Virus record (IMG/VR): IMGVR_UViG_3300042691_025932
Location: 1-31,139 of that record
Direction: 5' to 3' (one strand)
From: a virus
Length of the DNA: 31,139 nucleotides
Positions within the stretch are counted from its first letter, which is position 1, and every line of letters starts with the position of its first letter. Below, one piece after another: positions 13,726 through 22,029 of this stretch. The notes under the pieces are model-generated. The model did no database searches. It was not told the origin of the DNA and worked only from the letters and a program-made list of their open reading frames with translations. The position numbers and the translations under genes were made by a program.

Positions 13726-14728
13726 GCGGCACCCACTCTTGATTCCTCACGCGCAAATGCCCGCGATAGGCCGGGTCTTGTTCGTGGAATGCCCGCATGT
13801 GGTTGATCTTCCCGTCCGCTTGTCGTTTGACATGGTCGCACACAACGTGAGGCACGCAGGCGATCTTCACGCCCGCCGGGTGCCAGCGGTGCCAGCACAG
13901 GAATAGATCCTGCGTTCCGCCGCCATCGTAACCGGAAAAATCCGCCAGACTGAGCGCCCGCTTGCCAATGAGCGTGCAACCAAGCCCGCACCAGTCGGAC
14001 GGGACCACGGCCCCTTCCCCGATTCCGGGATAGGCGAAATCCATCCAACCGCGCCGACGCCAGCCATGCTTGGCGGTCACCTCCCAAATGTTTCCATCCG
14101 GCGGGGATTGTTTCACCCGTTCGCGGAGCCGGCCCATGCGCTTGATTTCCTTTTCCCCGCCGCCGGACTTCAGCCGGGCTTCGCAGGCATCGAGGCAGGT
14201 TTTCAGGCGCGGTTTCAACTTCCGTTCGTGCGGCAGGAAGTCTTCGGCAATCGGGTTTTGCGGCGTGCCGAACCCGCCGAGAAACAGCCCGTTCGGATAC
14301 GTTGCGGCGGCGACTTCATAGTAGGGAGTGCCATCCTCCCGCGGCATGGCCAGCGTCCACTCCAGCATCCGCAGCGCGTGTGGCGGGACGATGTTGTCAC
14401 TCTCCACGCTCCACAGCATGTCGGCCTTGAGCTTCACCTTGGCATAATGGAAGGCGACACCTTGGAGCCGAGCGATGCGGAGCTGCGCCGCGTGCTTGTA
14501 GTCCTTGGCATCGTCTTCCATGCCCGCGAGGTGGAACGTGTGAACCTCCCAGTCTGGCGGGAGTTCGGACTTGATCGTCTCCTCCGCCTCTTTGGACTCC
14601 GGGCTGTCATCCGTCGCCAGAATGAAATGGGCGGTCTCCAGGTGGGCGGCGGCAACCGCGATGGATCGGACACACTGCGGCAGCGCGTGCATGTAGGATT
14701 TGGTGGCGGCGACGGCGATGGCGAGCAT
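13721..14728 (-). CDS. Glycosyltransferase, GT-A-like
   Basis: A 335-residue enzyme-like protein. The N-terminus (MLAIAVAATKSYMHALPQCV) and FILATDDSPESKEAE, then SVESDNIVPPHAL with ESD at 109-111 standing in for DXD, and a late DLFLCWHRWHPAGVKI segment fit a GT-A fold of the type seen in phage and host glycosyltransferases that move one sugar from a nucleotide donor. Its start overlaps the stop of the Ser/Thr-rich protein (TGATG), strong coupling to that gene. The frame to 14782 is longer than needed. Donor sugar and acceptor cannot be inferred from sequence. Confidence 0.72.
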   Translation of the reverse strand: MLAIAVAATKSYMHALPQCVRSIAVAAAHLETAHFILATDDSPESKEAEETIKSELPPDWEVHTFHLAGMEDDAKDYKHAAQLRIARLQGVAFHYAKVKLKADMLWSVESDNIVPPHALRMLEWTLAMPREDGTPYYEVAAATYPNGLFLGGFGTPQNPIAEDFLPHERKLKPRLKTCLDACEARLKSGGGEKEIKRMGRLRERVKQSPPDGNIWEVTAKHGWRRRGWMDFAYPGIGEGAVVPSDWCGLGCTLIGKRALSLADFSGYDGGGTQDLFLCWHRWHPAGVKIACVPHVVCDHVKRQADGKINHMRAFHEQDPAYRGHLRVRNQEWVPL

Positions 14729-16425
14729 CACATTCCGTAGGTGTTTGAGGTTGAAATGTATTGTGGGATCTCCAAAACACACGGACCCTCAATGTATTCA
14801 AGGCACTTGAGAACCACCGGCTTGGTGAAAGTGGCTTGGTAGCGTGTCGGGGCGGAATGGTAAGTGGCATCCTCCCCGCTATCATGAAAGGCGACAAGAA
14901 CGCCGGCAGGGACAACCGCGTCAACTGCGCCGATGGTTGTCCATGATTGCGTGTTCCGGGTCGTCTGGATGGTTTGGGCCGCGCCGGATGTGGCGAGTGA
15001 CATCGCGCCCGAAGATGTGTTTGGGTCCGTGCTTGCCGTCGTCGTGACTGTCCATGTCGAGCTAACCACGCTGTCCGTGCCAAATATCATCGTCACTATC
15101 CCTGGCGCGGTGTCGGCGGAATTGGTGAGCTTGGGGAAAGTGGTTCGCTGTTGATAAGGCGCGGGGGCGTTGGTTGAAACCCCCGCCTGCCAATCAGGGA
15201 AGCCGGAAACCGTGCGTGCCGCGGATGCCGTCAGACCCAATCCCACTGGGGCATCACTGAACTGGGTGCTCACCGGGTTCCATCCGTTGATATCGCTCAA
15301 AAGGTAATTGATTTCCGCTGTCACCCCGCCATTGCGATTTGCCTCGCCAAAAGTGGTGGCGCGCGGAAACTGTTCATACACGGCCACGGTTTGGACTGTG
15401 GTCTTGTAAGTGATGTTGCTTCTCGTGACGGTGGCTGTCGAGTGTGCTCCCGCTCCAAGGCCAGTGGAGGTGGAAAGCGATGACCCTCCCCAGTCCGCGC
15501 TCGATGTGTGGCTGGAAGTAGTGATGCCCACCGTGAAATCCTGTTCGTAGTGCGTCCCCGTCGCGCTGCCACTGCGGTGCATTGTGGTGGTGAAGTCCGC
15601 GTAGGAAACCGTGTTGGAACTTGTTTTGTTCCAGTTCCGGGTGTAGGTGTTGGGACCGGTGCTGGATGTGACGGTCGTTTGTGTTTTCGCCGATCTTGTG
15701 GTATGGCTTGTCGATGATGGCGGCAAACACCCTCCATGGAAACTTGAAACGGTCACGGAGGTGAAATCATGAGACGAAGCATATCCACGGTTCGTGCCGC
15801 TCAGGTGTGTGCCTGTCGTGATGGTGAATACGGTCGATGCGGGTCCAGCCGGTGATCCTGACCAAGCACTGGATGCCATGACTTTCCGCGTGAACTTCGT
15901 GGAATCAACGCGCGACCCTGCCGTCACCGGTTGCGGCCCCGTGCCGGTGTAGACCAGCAGATCAAACCCCACCTGAGCGTGGTATTCCATCGCGGTGGTG
16001 TCCGGCGTGCCGGATGCCGTTTCGGAATAGGTTTCAGAAGTCAATGTGCTGGTTGTGTGCGAGGTGGTGCCTGCTGTCCTGCTCGATGTTGTGGTTGCCT
16101 CGGTGCTTGCCGTCGTCCTCCCGCCTGCCGTGAGTGAGGATGTGGTGTATCCCGCCGTCGTCACCGTAAGAGTAACCGGATTCATCTCCTCATCGTAACC
16201 ATCGTAAGTCGAATACGATTCAGTCGTCGTGCCATCGATTGGCGTGTAAGTTGTCTCTGTGGTTACCGTCCGGTAGCGCGTGAGAGGCGTGGCCGAGTCG
16301 GCCGTGGTATCATTCCAACTTTCTGAAAAGCTGGTGTATGTTGTGTTCAGCGGCCAATCAATCGACTCGTAGCTGGATGAGCTTGCCGAGACTCCGCGCG
16401 TGGTGATGTCTTCGATGACTATCAT
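14728..16425 (-). CDS. Ser/Thr-rich structural protein, candidate glycoprotein
   Basis: A 565-residue protein, extremely rich in Ser and Thr. I count 66 in the first 147 residues, about 45 percent, with runs such as TTTSSRTAGTTSHTTSTLTS. The middle (YHAQVGFDLLVYTGTGPQPV) and C-terminal part (FTKPVVLKCLEYIEGPCVLE) look like ordinary beta structure. No family is recognised. It sits among tail genes and is directly followed by a glycosyltransferase. It may be a virion surface protein that carries O-linked sugar. Confidence 0.65.
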   Translation of the reverse strand: MIVIEDITTRGVSASSSSYESIDWPLNTTYTSFSESWNDTTADSATPLTRYRTVTTETTYTPIDGTTTESYSTYDGYDEEMNPVTLTVTTAGYTTSSLTAGGRTTASTEATTTSSRTAGTTSHTTSTLTSETYSETASGTPDTTAMEYHAQVGFDLLVYTGTGPQPVTAGSRVDSTKFTRKVMASSAWSGSPAGPASTVFTITTGTHLSGTNRGYASSHDFTSVTVSSFHGGCLPPSSTSHTTRSAKTQTTVTSSTGPNTYTRNWNKTSSNTVSYADFTTTMHRSGSATGTHYEQDFTVGITTSSHTSSADWGGSSLSTSTGLGAGAHSTATVTRSNITYKTTVQTVAVYEQFPRATTFGEANRNGGVTAEINYLLSDINGWNPVSTQFSDAPVGLGLTASAARTVSGFPDWQAGVSTNAPAPYQQRTTFPKLTNSADTAPGIVTMIFGTDSVVSSTWTVTTTASTDPNTSSGAMSLATSGAAQTIQTTRNTQSWTTIGAVDAVVPAGVLVAFHDSGEDATYHSAPTRYQATFTKPVVLKCLEYIEGPCVLEIPQYISTSNTYGM

Positions 16426-17000
16426 GACCAGATATACCAAAGATCCTGCGCCGGCATGCCCGGCGATGGCGGGCTGGCCTTGTCCGTGACCAGCGCGATG
16501 TGCGGGGCCGCGGTCGGGTTGCCATCACCAATCGCCCGATACGCCCTGCCGTCGAGCGTGACAGCGAACAGTATCTCAAAGCTCGCGGGTGCAAGGCTGA
16601 TCCTTGGTGACTGCGAAACAGGCGGTGTGCCATCCGCGACAATTTCAACCAGTGTGATTCGTTTGCCGTCCGTGCTGGTGCATTCCGCCTTCCAATAGGT
16701 CAGGTCTTTCGGCACCGTGATCACACTCATCATATTTGTCGGCATCATCGATGAGATGGACCCCGGCCAAACACGGCAATCATAGTTTGGATAGACACCG
16801 GAAACGGGAGTGCCAGTCCCGGTCATTTCGTAAATGTCCCATGGCTGAATTTCTGAAGCGCCCCCACCTCCACCTTTTTTCTTTGGGGTTTTGCGGTTCG
16901 CCAGCCGCGCGATGGCTTCGCGGATGGAATTCGCCCAATCCGCGCTGACGGGTTGGCCGGAACTCACGCGGGCCGGCAGGTTGATCGGGAGCTTGCTCAT
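16422..17000 (-). CDS. Tail/baseplate protein, 192 aa
   Basis: A 192-residue protein starting MSKLPINLPARVSSGQPVSA, with a short basic, glycine-rich spacer (TPKKKGGGGGASE, near 41-53) joining an N-terminal helix (WANSIREAIARLANRK) to a beta-rich part. N-terminal helix plus spacer recalls small phage connector-like proteins. No named family. Start overlaps the 266-aa gene stop by ATGA. Confidence 0.6.
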   Translation of the reverse strand: MSKLPINLPARVSSGQPVSADWANSIREAIARLANRKTPKKKGGGGGASEIQPWDIYEMTGTGTPVSGVYPNYDCRVWPGSISSMMPTNMMSVITVPKDLTYWKAECTSTDGKRITLVEIVADGTPPVSQSPRISLAPASFEILFAVTLDGRAYRAIGDGNPTAAPHIALVTDKASPPSPGMPAQDLWYIWS

Positions 17001-17797
17001 GGGGCTGGGGCGTAAATCCATTCCGGCCAAACCCCGGAAGTCCAGGTGAGGGAATAGGAATTCTGACCGCTGCCCAAGACCGAGATTTGTTCGGTCGCGC
17101 CGGTGAACAGCCAGGTGTGGCCGTCGGGTGCGCCGGGGTTTCCGGGTGGGGTGTCGATCTTGCCGAATTTCAAGAGAGTGGCGTTGCTGATCCCGCCGCG
17201 CCCGGTCGCCGACTTGGTCCATTCCGAAGTGGCGACGAGATAGGTGGTGTTTTCCCTTGTGACGATCAAATCGTAAATTTCAAGCGACTCCGCATCAACA
17301 CCATCCACGATGACCTGATCGTTGTGCGAATACTTGATCGAGGTTCCGTCCAGGTAAGCCAAACCGTCCGAAGCGGCCTTGATCCCGGTGCGGATGCCGG
17401 TCGGCAGCGATAGGAAGTCAGCATGGTTGAAGATGGACTCTTCCTTGAGGCTGTTGTTCCGCGTGTAGACGATGGAGGAGTCGAACGAGAAATCACCGCC
17501 CTCGCCCAAATCAACGCCGCCGAAATCGCAGGTGATGGTGGTGATGCCGCCGGGTTCGTCGCGGGATGTCCACGAATGCAGCAACAGATAGCCGAACTCT
17601 GTGCCAGCCTGCGGGTAGAGCGAGATCAAGGTGGTCCCCTGCCTGAGCTTGGCCTGGATGAGCGGCTTGCCGACATCATATTTCCGACACGTGAATTCCA
17701 TCGTCGCCGTGGTCTTCCCATCGGCATCGCGGACAATGGTCAGCGTCGGGCCGGGCCGCAGCGTGTTGGCAGGGATGTTGTAGAGCTTGGTTTCCAT
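16997..17797 (-). CDS. Tail protein downstream of tape measure, 266 aa
   Basis: A 266-residue beta-rich protein (METKLYNIPANTLRPGPTLT...). The position right after the tape measure, where phages encode distal-tail or baseplate hub proteins, suggests a tail-tip role. Segments such as FSFDSSIVYTRNNSL and YSLTWTSGVWPEWIYAP are typical of beta-sandwich tail proteins. No named match. ATG 17797 follows the tape-measure stop by 3 bases. Confidence 0.6.
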   Translation of the reverse strand: METKLYNIPANTLRPGPTLTIVRDADGKTTATMEFTCRKYDVGKPLIQAKLRQGTTLISLYPQAGTEFGYLLLHSWTSRDEPGGITTITCDFGGVDLGEGGDFSFDSSIVYTRNNSLKEESIFNHADFLSLPTGIRTGIKAASDGLAYLDGTSIKYSHNDQVIVDGVDAESLEIYDLIVTRENTTYLVATSEWTKSATGRGGISNATLLKFGKIDTPPGNPGAPDGHTWLFTGATEQISVLGSGQNSYSLTWTSGVWPEWIYAPAP

Positions 17798-17800
17798 AAA

Positions 17801-18868
17801 TTAGGCGAAACGTGACACACCGGACTCGTCACGGATTTGGGTCAACAGGGTGGTGTGCTTCTGCAGTTCGGGCGTGATGTTGTTCTGCGTGGTGGACGGG
17901 TCGGATTTCTTGCCGGGGAAGATCAGATCCTTGAGGCCAAACCCGCCTGAAAAGGATTCTTTCAATCCGTCAGCGATACTCTTCCCAAGTTGCTTCCCGA
18001 TATCACTGATGATCCCGCTAAGCCCATCTCCCTCTCTGAAATAGGTGAACGTGTTGCGGATGAGACGGGATATCTCCTGAATCTTCGGACGCAGTTTTTC
18101 AGGATCGAATTTGTCGAAGAACGCATCCGGGCCGCCAGGGCCGCCACTGAAGTTGAAAAACTCTTCCATGCCGATGCTGACGAGGCCGCGCTTAAAGTTT
18201 TCAAAACGGCCGAGCGCGTCGCCCCATTGATCCAGCCTTGCCGCTCCACCATCATCACCCATGGCCTTTTTCAATCCCTTGACGTTGTTTTCCGCCTGCT
18301 TGGTGACTGCTGCGTAATCCTGAAAAAGCTTCAGTTGTTGATAACCTAGCTTTGCTCCAAATAGGTCCGCCATGATGCCTTCCACGTTGTCGAGAGTTGG
18401 AGCAACAATGGCCAGCCTTTGAGCAAGAATGTCAAATGCCTCTCCAATATCTTTTCCAACGATAAATTGCCCGTCAAATCCGAGTTTCCGCAACGCATCT
18501 ACCGCCGGGCCTCCCTCCGTTGCCGCTTGCTTGAGGTTCATCGCAAAGCGGGAAACCACCGCGCCGGATTCCTTGGCAGATACCCCAGCCATGCGGAATT
18601 TCTCCTCAAGCACGACAAGGTCGGAAATCGACATGCCTGTGGCGGTGCTCATGTCAGTGAGGCTTCCCGCCCAGTCTGCGGTTTCCTTGATGGCATCTGG
18701 AATTGCCATCGCCATGCGACCCAGCAGGTCCGTCATCTTGTGACCCACCCGCTCCATTGCGCCGATCCCGATGCGGCCCAAGCCCTTGCCAATGCCGCGC
18801 GTCAGGTTGCCAAGACCACGGGAAACCGAAGTCCCGTCAAAGCCGAGTTTGAATGTGGTGCCGATCAT
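17801..18868 (-). CDS. Tail tape measure protein, short
   Basis: A 355-residue protein. The glycine-rich N-terminus (LGNLTRGIGKGLGRIGIGAM), then ADWAGSLTDMSTATGMSISD and FRMAGVSAKESGAVVSRFAM match the start of TP901/lambda-like tape measures. Identification also rests on its place after the frameshifting chaperone pair. Family members are often over 700 residues; at about 1.5 angstrom per residue this would give a tail near 50 nm. A C-terminal basic region ends ESGVSRFA. Start overlaps the fusion stop by ATGA. Confidence 0.82.
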   Translation of the reverse strand: MIGTTFKLGFDGTSVSRGLGNLTRGIGKGLGRIGIGAMERVGHKMTDLLGRMAMAIPDAIKETADWAGSLTDMSTATGMSISDLVVLEEKFRMAGVSAKESGAVVSRFAMNLKQAATEGGPAVDALRKLGFDGQFIVGKDIGEAFDILAQRLAIVAPTLDNVEGIMADLFGAKLGYQQLKLFQDYAAVTKQAENNVKGLKKAMGDDGGAARLDQWGDALGRFENFKRGLVSIGMEEFFNFSGGPGGPDAFFDKFDPEKLRPKIQEISRLIRNTFTYFREGDGLSGIISDIGKQLGKSIADGLKESFSGGFGLKDLIFPGKKSDPSTTQNNITPELQKHTTLLTQIRDESGVSRFA

Positions 18869-19505
18869 GTGAATTCAGGTTCTAGGGTTGTCCAGTCGTC
18901 GCGTTCCGTGTGCTGGTTGGCGACAGCGTTCTGGAATCGCTGCCAGTCGGCGGCGTCAGGGTCAAGGTAGTTGGTCCAGTGAAGCATCCCGCCACGGAAC
19001 ACGGCGTCGGCGTGCATGACTTGAAGCACACGGGAAACTTCCCATTTCGTGATGACGGTGTGCGTGTCGAGTCCATGGCGGATGCAGAAGTGGTCTATGG
19101 TGGCGAGGAATCCGGGGCTGGCTGGCGAGGCTTTCCCCCCGCCTCGCTTTCCACGATGGCGGCGGCGATGGATTCCATGCGGGCGAGGATCTCGGGCTTG
19201 AGCGCGTCGATCCCGGCTTCGTGGTCGAGATAGAAGTCGAGCACACATCGAGCGCGGGCTTCGCGGCTCATCTTGCGCAGTTCGGCGATGCCGGCCCGGT
19301 CTTCCTTGGCGAGCAGCCACATGACCAGCACGCCCTCGCACAGGCCAGCCTGGTGGGTCTGGGTGCCGTCACCCTCGCCGGTAAACAGCGCGGTTTTGAG
19401 TTCGCGCAGGATCTCATTGGCGAGTGGTGAAAAAAACAACTCCACGCCGTCGAGCGTCATGGGGTTGCCGGTGTAGCTTCGTGATAAGAGGCATTCGCGT
19501 TTCAT
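18865..19505 (-). CDS. Tail-assembly chaperone G-T fusion made by -1 frameshift
   Basis: Predicted 213-residue product: residues 1-125 from the G frame (19505-19131), then base 19131 is read again and 88 codons continue to TGA at 18865. Beyond the slip the protein is coherent (ASPGFLATIDHFCIRHGLDT onward, 'KWEVSRVL...DADAVFRGG'-like helical text), and the upstream part of that frame is Arg-rich shadow. This mirrors lambda gpG/gpGT, which load tail tube subunits on the tape measure. The extended product ends just before the tape measure start. Confidence 0.78.
19095..19505 (-). CDS. Tail-assembly chaperone (G-like)
   Basis: A 136-residue protein ending at TAG 19097-19095, the unshifted product. 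Helical, acidic, with FFSPLANEILRELKTALFTG and a C-terminal Ala/Glu-rich helix. It lies between the tail tube region and the tape measure, the gpG place. AAGGA upstream of ATG 19505 (about 10 bases) is one of the few clear Shine-Dalgarno-like sequences in the window, fitting a chaperone needed in quantity. Confidence 0.78.
   Translation of the reverse strand: MKRECLLSRSYTGNPMTLDGVELFFSPLANEILRELKTALFTGEGDGTQTHQAGLCEGVLVMWLLAKEDRAGIAELRKMSREARARCVLDFYLDHEAGIDALKPEILARMESIAAAIVESEAGGKPRQPAPDSSPP
19131..19137 (-). promoter_or_regulatory. -1 programmed frameshift slippery site GGGAAAG
   Basis: Minus-strand GGGAAAG, read as G GGA AAG in the G frame, preceded by further G's. It is the same heptamer used in lambda G-T. 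A slip to GGG AAA G joins the open second frame directly. I did not identify a clear pseudoknot downstream; the next bases are GC-rich. Confidence 0.8.
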
Positions 19506-19511
19506 ATGTTT

Positions 19512-20093
19512 TTATCCTTGGAGTCGTGAGAGAATTTCCCTGGCCTGCCATTGAGGGAGTCGGGCGTCGATCAGCGCGCGGCGGGTGTCCCTGCCGCTGC
19601 CTTCCTCGAAAAACAGTTTTTTGGAGGCGCCGCGGTATAGCTGGAAGCAGAGTTCCCGATTCCAGACGTAGGCCAGCACATAGGCGGCTTCACCCTTGGG
19701 TAGCGCGTTCACGAATGCCGGCACATCGTCCATACGGCGCAGGCCCGCGAGCCTGTGGCCCTGCTGCTCAAGGTATTCCGCGGCGAAGTCGAGCAGGTCG
19801 GCGCTGCGCTGGATGCCCTTGGGTCTGGCGCGGATGAACCGGCAGATGGCGGCGAATCCGTGATCCGCCGGCAGCGGTTGCGTGCCACTCCAATGGCCCA
19901 GCAGCGTGTCCACATCTTCCGTTCCATCCTCGGAATATTCCGCGAAGTTGTAAGACCCGTAGGGATGCGGGTGGCGATCCACGACGGAAACCGGATCGAG
20001 CACGTCCAGCGGAATCCCGCAGGCCATGAGAGCGGAGACCAGGTTGATGTCGCCAGAATGCCGGGAGCTGGTTCCGATGTAGGTGGATGTCAT
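19512..20093 (-). CDS. Unidentified tail-region protein, 193 aa
   Basis: A 193-residue soluble protein. N-terminus MTSTYIGTSSRHSGDINLVS; later GEAAYVLAYVWNRELCFQLY and RGASKKLFFEEGSGRDTRRA. No family. It sits between the tail tube candidate and the chaperones, and ends 6 bases before the G gene. Its middle segment (PVSVVDRHPHPYG...) has no motif I know. It may be a moron or a tail component. Confidence 0.55.
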   Translation of the reverse strand: MTSTYIGTSSRHSGDINLVSALMACGIPLDVLDPVSVVDRHPHPYGSYNFAEYSEDGTEDVDTLLGHWSGTQPLPADHGFAAICRFIRARPKGIQRSADLLDFAAEYLEQQGHRLAGLRRMDDVPAFVNALPKGEAAYVLAYVWNRELCFQLYRGASKKLFFEEGSGRDTRRALIDARLPQWQAREILSRLQG

Positions 20094-20109
20094 ATCTCTT
20101 GTGACCCGA

Positions 20110-20538
20110 TCAGGTCAGGGTGGCGGGGGAGTTGGTGGCAACGAAGGGATGGTAGACGCCGGTGATGCCGCCGCCTTCAAATCCAGTCTGGGTCGGCGAG
20201 AGTGTCGATCCGGTGACGATCACCGCGGCGTTGGCGTCGGGGGTCACATCAAGGTCTTCCGAGAGTTTCGCGCGGCTGTTGTTGGTCGCCTCGGCGATGG
20301 TCAGGACCGTGCCGACGTTGGATGCGAGTCCCGTCCCCTTGGTCTTGACGATGCCGTCGATGGAAACATCCTTGCGCTGGTTGTAAACCGCCATGCCGAC
20401 GACACAGCCGATGTGGTCCGGCGCCTCCGCGGTATCCGCAGTGCCGGTGAAGGTGATGGTCCCGACCAGCAGGCCGGTGGCGGATGAGCAGTCGGCGAGG
20501 CCGTATTGGGCGGAGGAGAAAACGGTGGCTTTGGACAT
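20110..20538 (-). CDS. Major tail tube protein candidate
   Basis: A 142-residue, beta-rich protein: MSKATVFSSAQYGLADCSSA, GTITFTGTADTAEAPDHIG, VVGMAVYNQRKDVSIDGIV and a Ser/Thr-rich end. The order tail terminator, tail tube, chaperones, tape measure is the normal siphovirus order, and length and composition fit a small tube protein. Identification is by position and composition, not by a distinctive motif. Confidence 0.62.
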   Translation of the reverse strand: MSKATVFSSAQYGLADCSSATGLLVGTITFTGTADTAEAPDHIGCVVGMAVYNQRKDVSIDGIVKTKGTGLASNVGTVLTIAEATNNSRAKLSEDLDVTPDANAAVIVTGSTLSPTQTGFEGGGITGVYHPFVATNSPATLT

Positions 20539-20550
20539 GGCGGGAGTGGT

Positions 20551-20985
20551 TTAGAGTGGAGCGGCGATGACGGTGAGCATCCAGCGGGACACGCGGCGTC
20601 CCTCTTGCGCCTCCGTTGTCGGAGCTGCCGCGCGAATGTCAAAGACCTCCCAAAAGTTGCGACCGGTGATCCATTCCACGGCGTCGAAGTTGGCCAGGAT
20701 GTCGGTGAGGTCCGTCCGCATGATGCGTTCGTCCTCTTCCGGCGTGCCTTCCTGGTCCTCTGCTGCCGGGACGGTCTGGAGTTCGCAGGTGATTTCGTAG
20801 GTTGAAACGCCGTAGAGTGTGACATCTCCCTGTTCGTAAATCGTGCTCCCGGACTCCATGAACCCGAGAAACGGCGGCGAGATGTCGCCATCGTCGCCCA
20901 TCTTGATGATGGACAGGTCAGCGAGGGAATCGAAGTCGACGCGGTGGTGTTCCACCCATTCGGCGAGAGAGTGCAGCAGGGTCAT
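20551..20985 (-). CDS. Tail terminator/completion protein candidate
   Basis: A 144-residue protein. MTLLHSLAEWVEHHRVDFDS at the N-terminus and YGVSTYEITCELQTV resemble neck or tail-completion proteins that cap the tail tube, and the place between the gp10-like gene and the tube gene agrees. The stretch EVFDIRAAAPTTEA near residues 112-126 is encoded by a copy of the repeated TTTGACATTCGCGC element. Overlaps the previous gene by ATGA. Confidence 0.6.
   Translation of the reverse strand: MTLLHSLAEWVEHHRVDFDSLADLSIIKMGDDGDISPPFLGFMESGSTIYEQGDVTLYGVSTYEITCELQTVPAAEDQEGTPEEDERIMRTDLTDILANFDAVEWITGRNFWEVFDIRAAAPTTEAQEGRRVSRWMLTVIAAPL
20619..20643 (-). promoter_or_regulatory. Repeated TTTGACATTCGCGC element, copy B
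   Basis: Exact 14-mer at 20643-20630, with GA at positions 24-25. It lies inside the tail-completion gene in frame (FDIRA) and shares 19 bases with copy A. There is no start codon at +35. The nearest downstream gene, the tail tube candidate, begins 105 bases away. See findings. Confidence 0.5.
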
Positions 20986-21686
20986 GGCTTTTGTTTCTGG
21001 TCTTGGCGTTTAAGAGCGGATGAATACCACTTGACGGTCTTTTTCAGACTCCACGCGATAGCACGCTTGGAATTGGAATCTTGCAGCACGTAAGCATCCG
21101 CAACATGCCGCGCCTTGTTTATGATTTCGGCACTTGGGCGCCACCCCGGGACCGGTCTGCGGGATGCCCCTAATTTTGCGTGCTTCTGGGCGTAGCCGAG
21201 AAAGTTCTTTCCGATATAGATACGATCAGAACCCTTTTGTGCGTTGGCAATATCATGACCCGCTCCGATCCACCCCCCCTTGGCAATACCAGCGGCCTTC
21301 TTGCGCTCGGTCATGGTCTTCTTGAAAATAGCCTCGGTCACGGTTGGTCTTTGGGATGCAGGCACCTTGCGCGTGTGACCTTTGCTTTTCCTCTGTGAAT
21401 CAATCCAGTCTGACACTTCCTGCACTGATTTCAACGCGTTGGCATTTCTGGAGGATATCTTCTGAACGATATTCAAAACCGTGCGTGCTCCAGCTTCAAT
21501 GGAGTTCCATTGTTGCTTTTTTGCCTTGGATGATCCTGTGCCGAAAACCTGAGTTGCCCCGGCTAGTTCACGGCAGGCTTGAACACCCCATCGACAAAGC
21601 GCCTGTGCGTTGCTATCTCCGAAATCACGGGAGAATCGCTTCAGGCTTCGTTCCAGCTTGGATCTGTCGATGGATGCCGTGATCAT
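20982..21686 (-). CDS. HK97 gp10-like neck/tail protein
   Basis: A 234-residue, very basic protein. MITASIDRSKLERSLKRFSR followed by a long helical, Lys/Arg-rich body agrees with the HK97 gp10-like family (often 110-200 residues), although the length is greater because of a middle Lys-rich segment (WIDSQRKSKGHTRKVPASQR). C-terminal helices (KARHVADAYVLQDSNSKRAI) follow. Neighbours are the head-tail joining protein and the tail terminator, as in HK97-like order. Confidence 0.65.
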   Translation of the reverse strand: MITASIDRSKLERSLKRFSRDFGDSNAQALCRWGVQACRELAGATQVFGTGSSKAKKQQWNSIEAGARTVLNIVQKISSRNANALKSVQEVSDWIDSQRKSKGHTRKVPASQRPTVTEAIFKKTMTERKKAAGIAKGGWIGAGHDIANAQKGSDRIYIGKNFLGYAQKHAKLGASRRPVPGWRPSAEIINKARHVADAYVLQDSNSKRAIAWSLKKTVKWYSSALKRQDQKQKP

Positions 21687-21994
21687 GCTTTTTCCACATG
21701 TTCCAAGGTGATGGTCGTGAAGTCAGCCCCCTTCCGAACGCCTTCCACGCGGAATGTCTGGCTGCGGGCGGTGGCGGTCTTCTTGAGGATGCTGGTGGCT
21801 GGCATATCCGCCGTGCGGCAAACCGCCGTGAGCGTCTTAGAAACCTCAAAGCCGCCACTGGAGAAGTCCTTTGAATCGTCCACTTCCGCCAGGACACAGG
21901 ACAGCGAGGTTGCGCCGATGGTGACGGTTTCCTCACCGATCATCGGAAACGCCTGTTCTGCCATGCTGCGGACGAAGGTGGAAACGATGGACAT
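21683..21994 (-). CDS. Head-tail joining protein candidate
   Basis: A 103-residue beta-rich protein. MSIVSTFVRSMAEQAFPMIG, EETVTIGATSLSCVLAEV and RSQTFRVEGVRKGADFTTIT resemble small head-tail adaptors (lambda FII-like). Position after the head genes and moron cassette supports this. It is preceded by copy C of the repeated element, 35 bases before ATG 21994, suggesting it heads a transcription unit for the tail. Confidence 0.65.
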   Translation of the reverse strand: MSIVSTFVRSMAEQAFPMIGEETVTIGATSLSCVLAEVDDSKDFSSGGFEVSKTLTAVCRTADMPATSILKKTATARSQTFRVEGVRKGADFTTITLEHVEKA

Positions 21995-22004
21995 GCGCTA
22001 GGCA

Positions 22005-22029
22005 TCAAGCCTGTGGCACGAATGTCAAA
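22005..22029 (-). promoter_or_regulatory. Repeated TTTGACATTCGCGC element, copy C
   Basis: TTTGACATTCGTGC at 22029-22016 (one difference), GA at positions 24-25, and first base 35 before ATG 21994. As in copy A, the TGA inside it is the stop codon of the upstream glycosyltransferase. Confidence 0.62.

Noticed and set aside
13824-13837. Plus-strand TTTGACATGGTCGC
   Set aside because: Opposite strand, inside the glycosyltransferase gene, and matches only the first part of the element.
18423-18436. TTTGACATTCTTGC on the minus strand in the tape measure gene
   Set aside because: Two differences from the element, no GA at positions 24-25 and no start codon 35 bases on. It reads as FDILA inside the protein and is probably coincidence.
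19138-19341. Separate gene starting at 19341 in the second chaperone frame
   Set aside because: The upstream part is Arg/Pro-rich shadow of the G gene. Only sequence past the GGGAAAG slip looks like protein, which fits a frameshift product.
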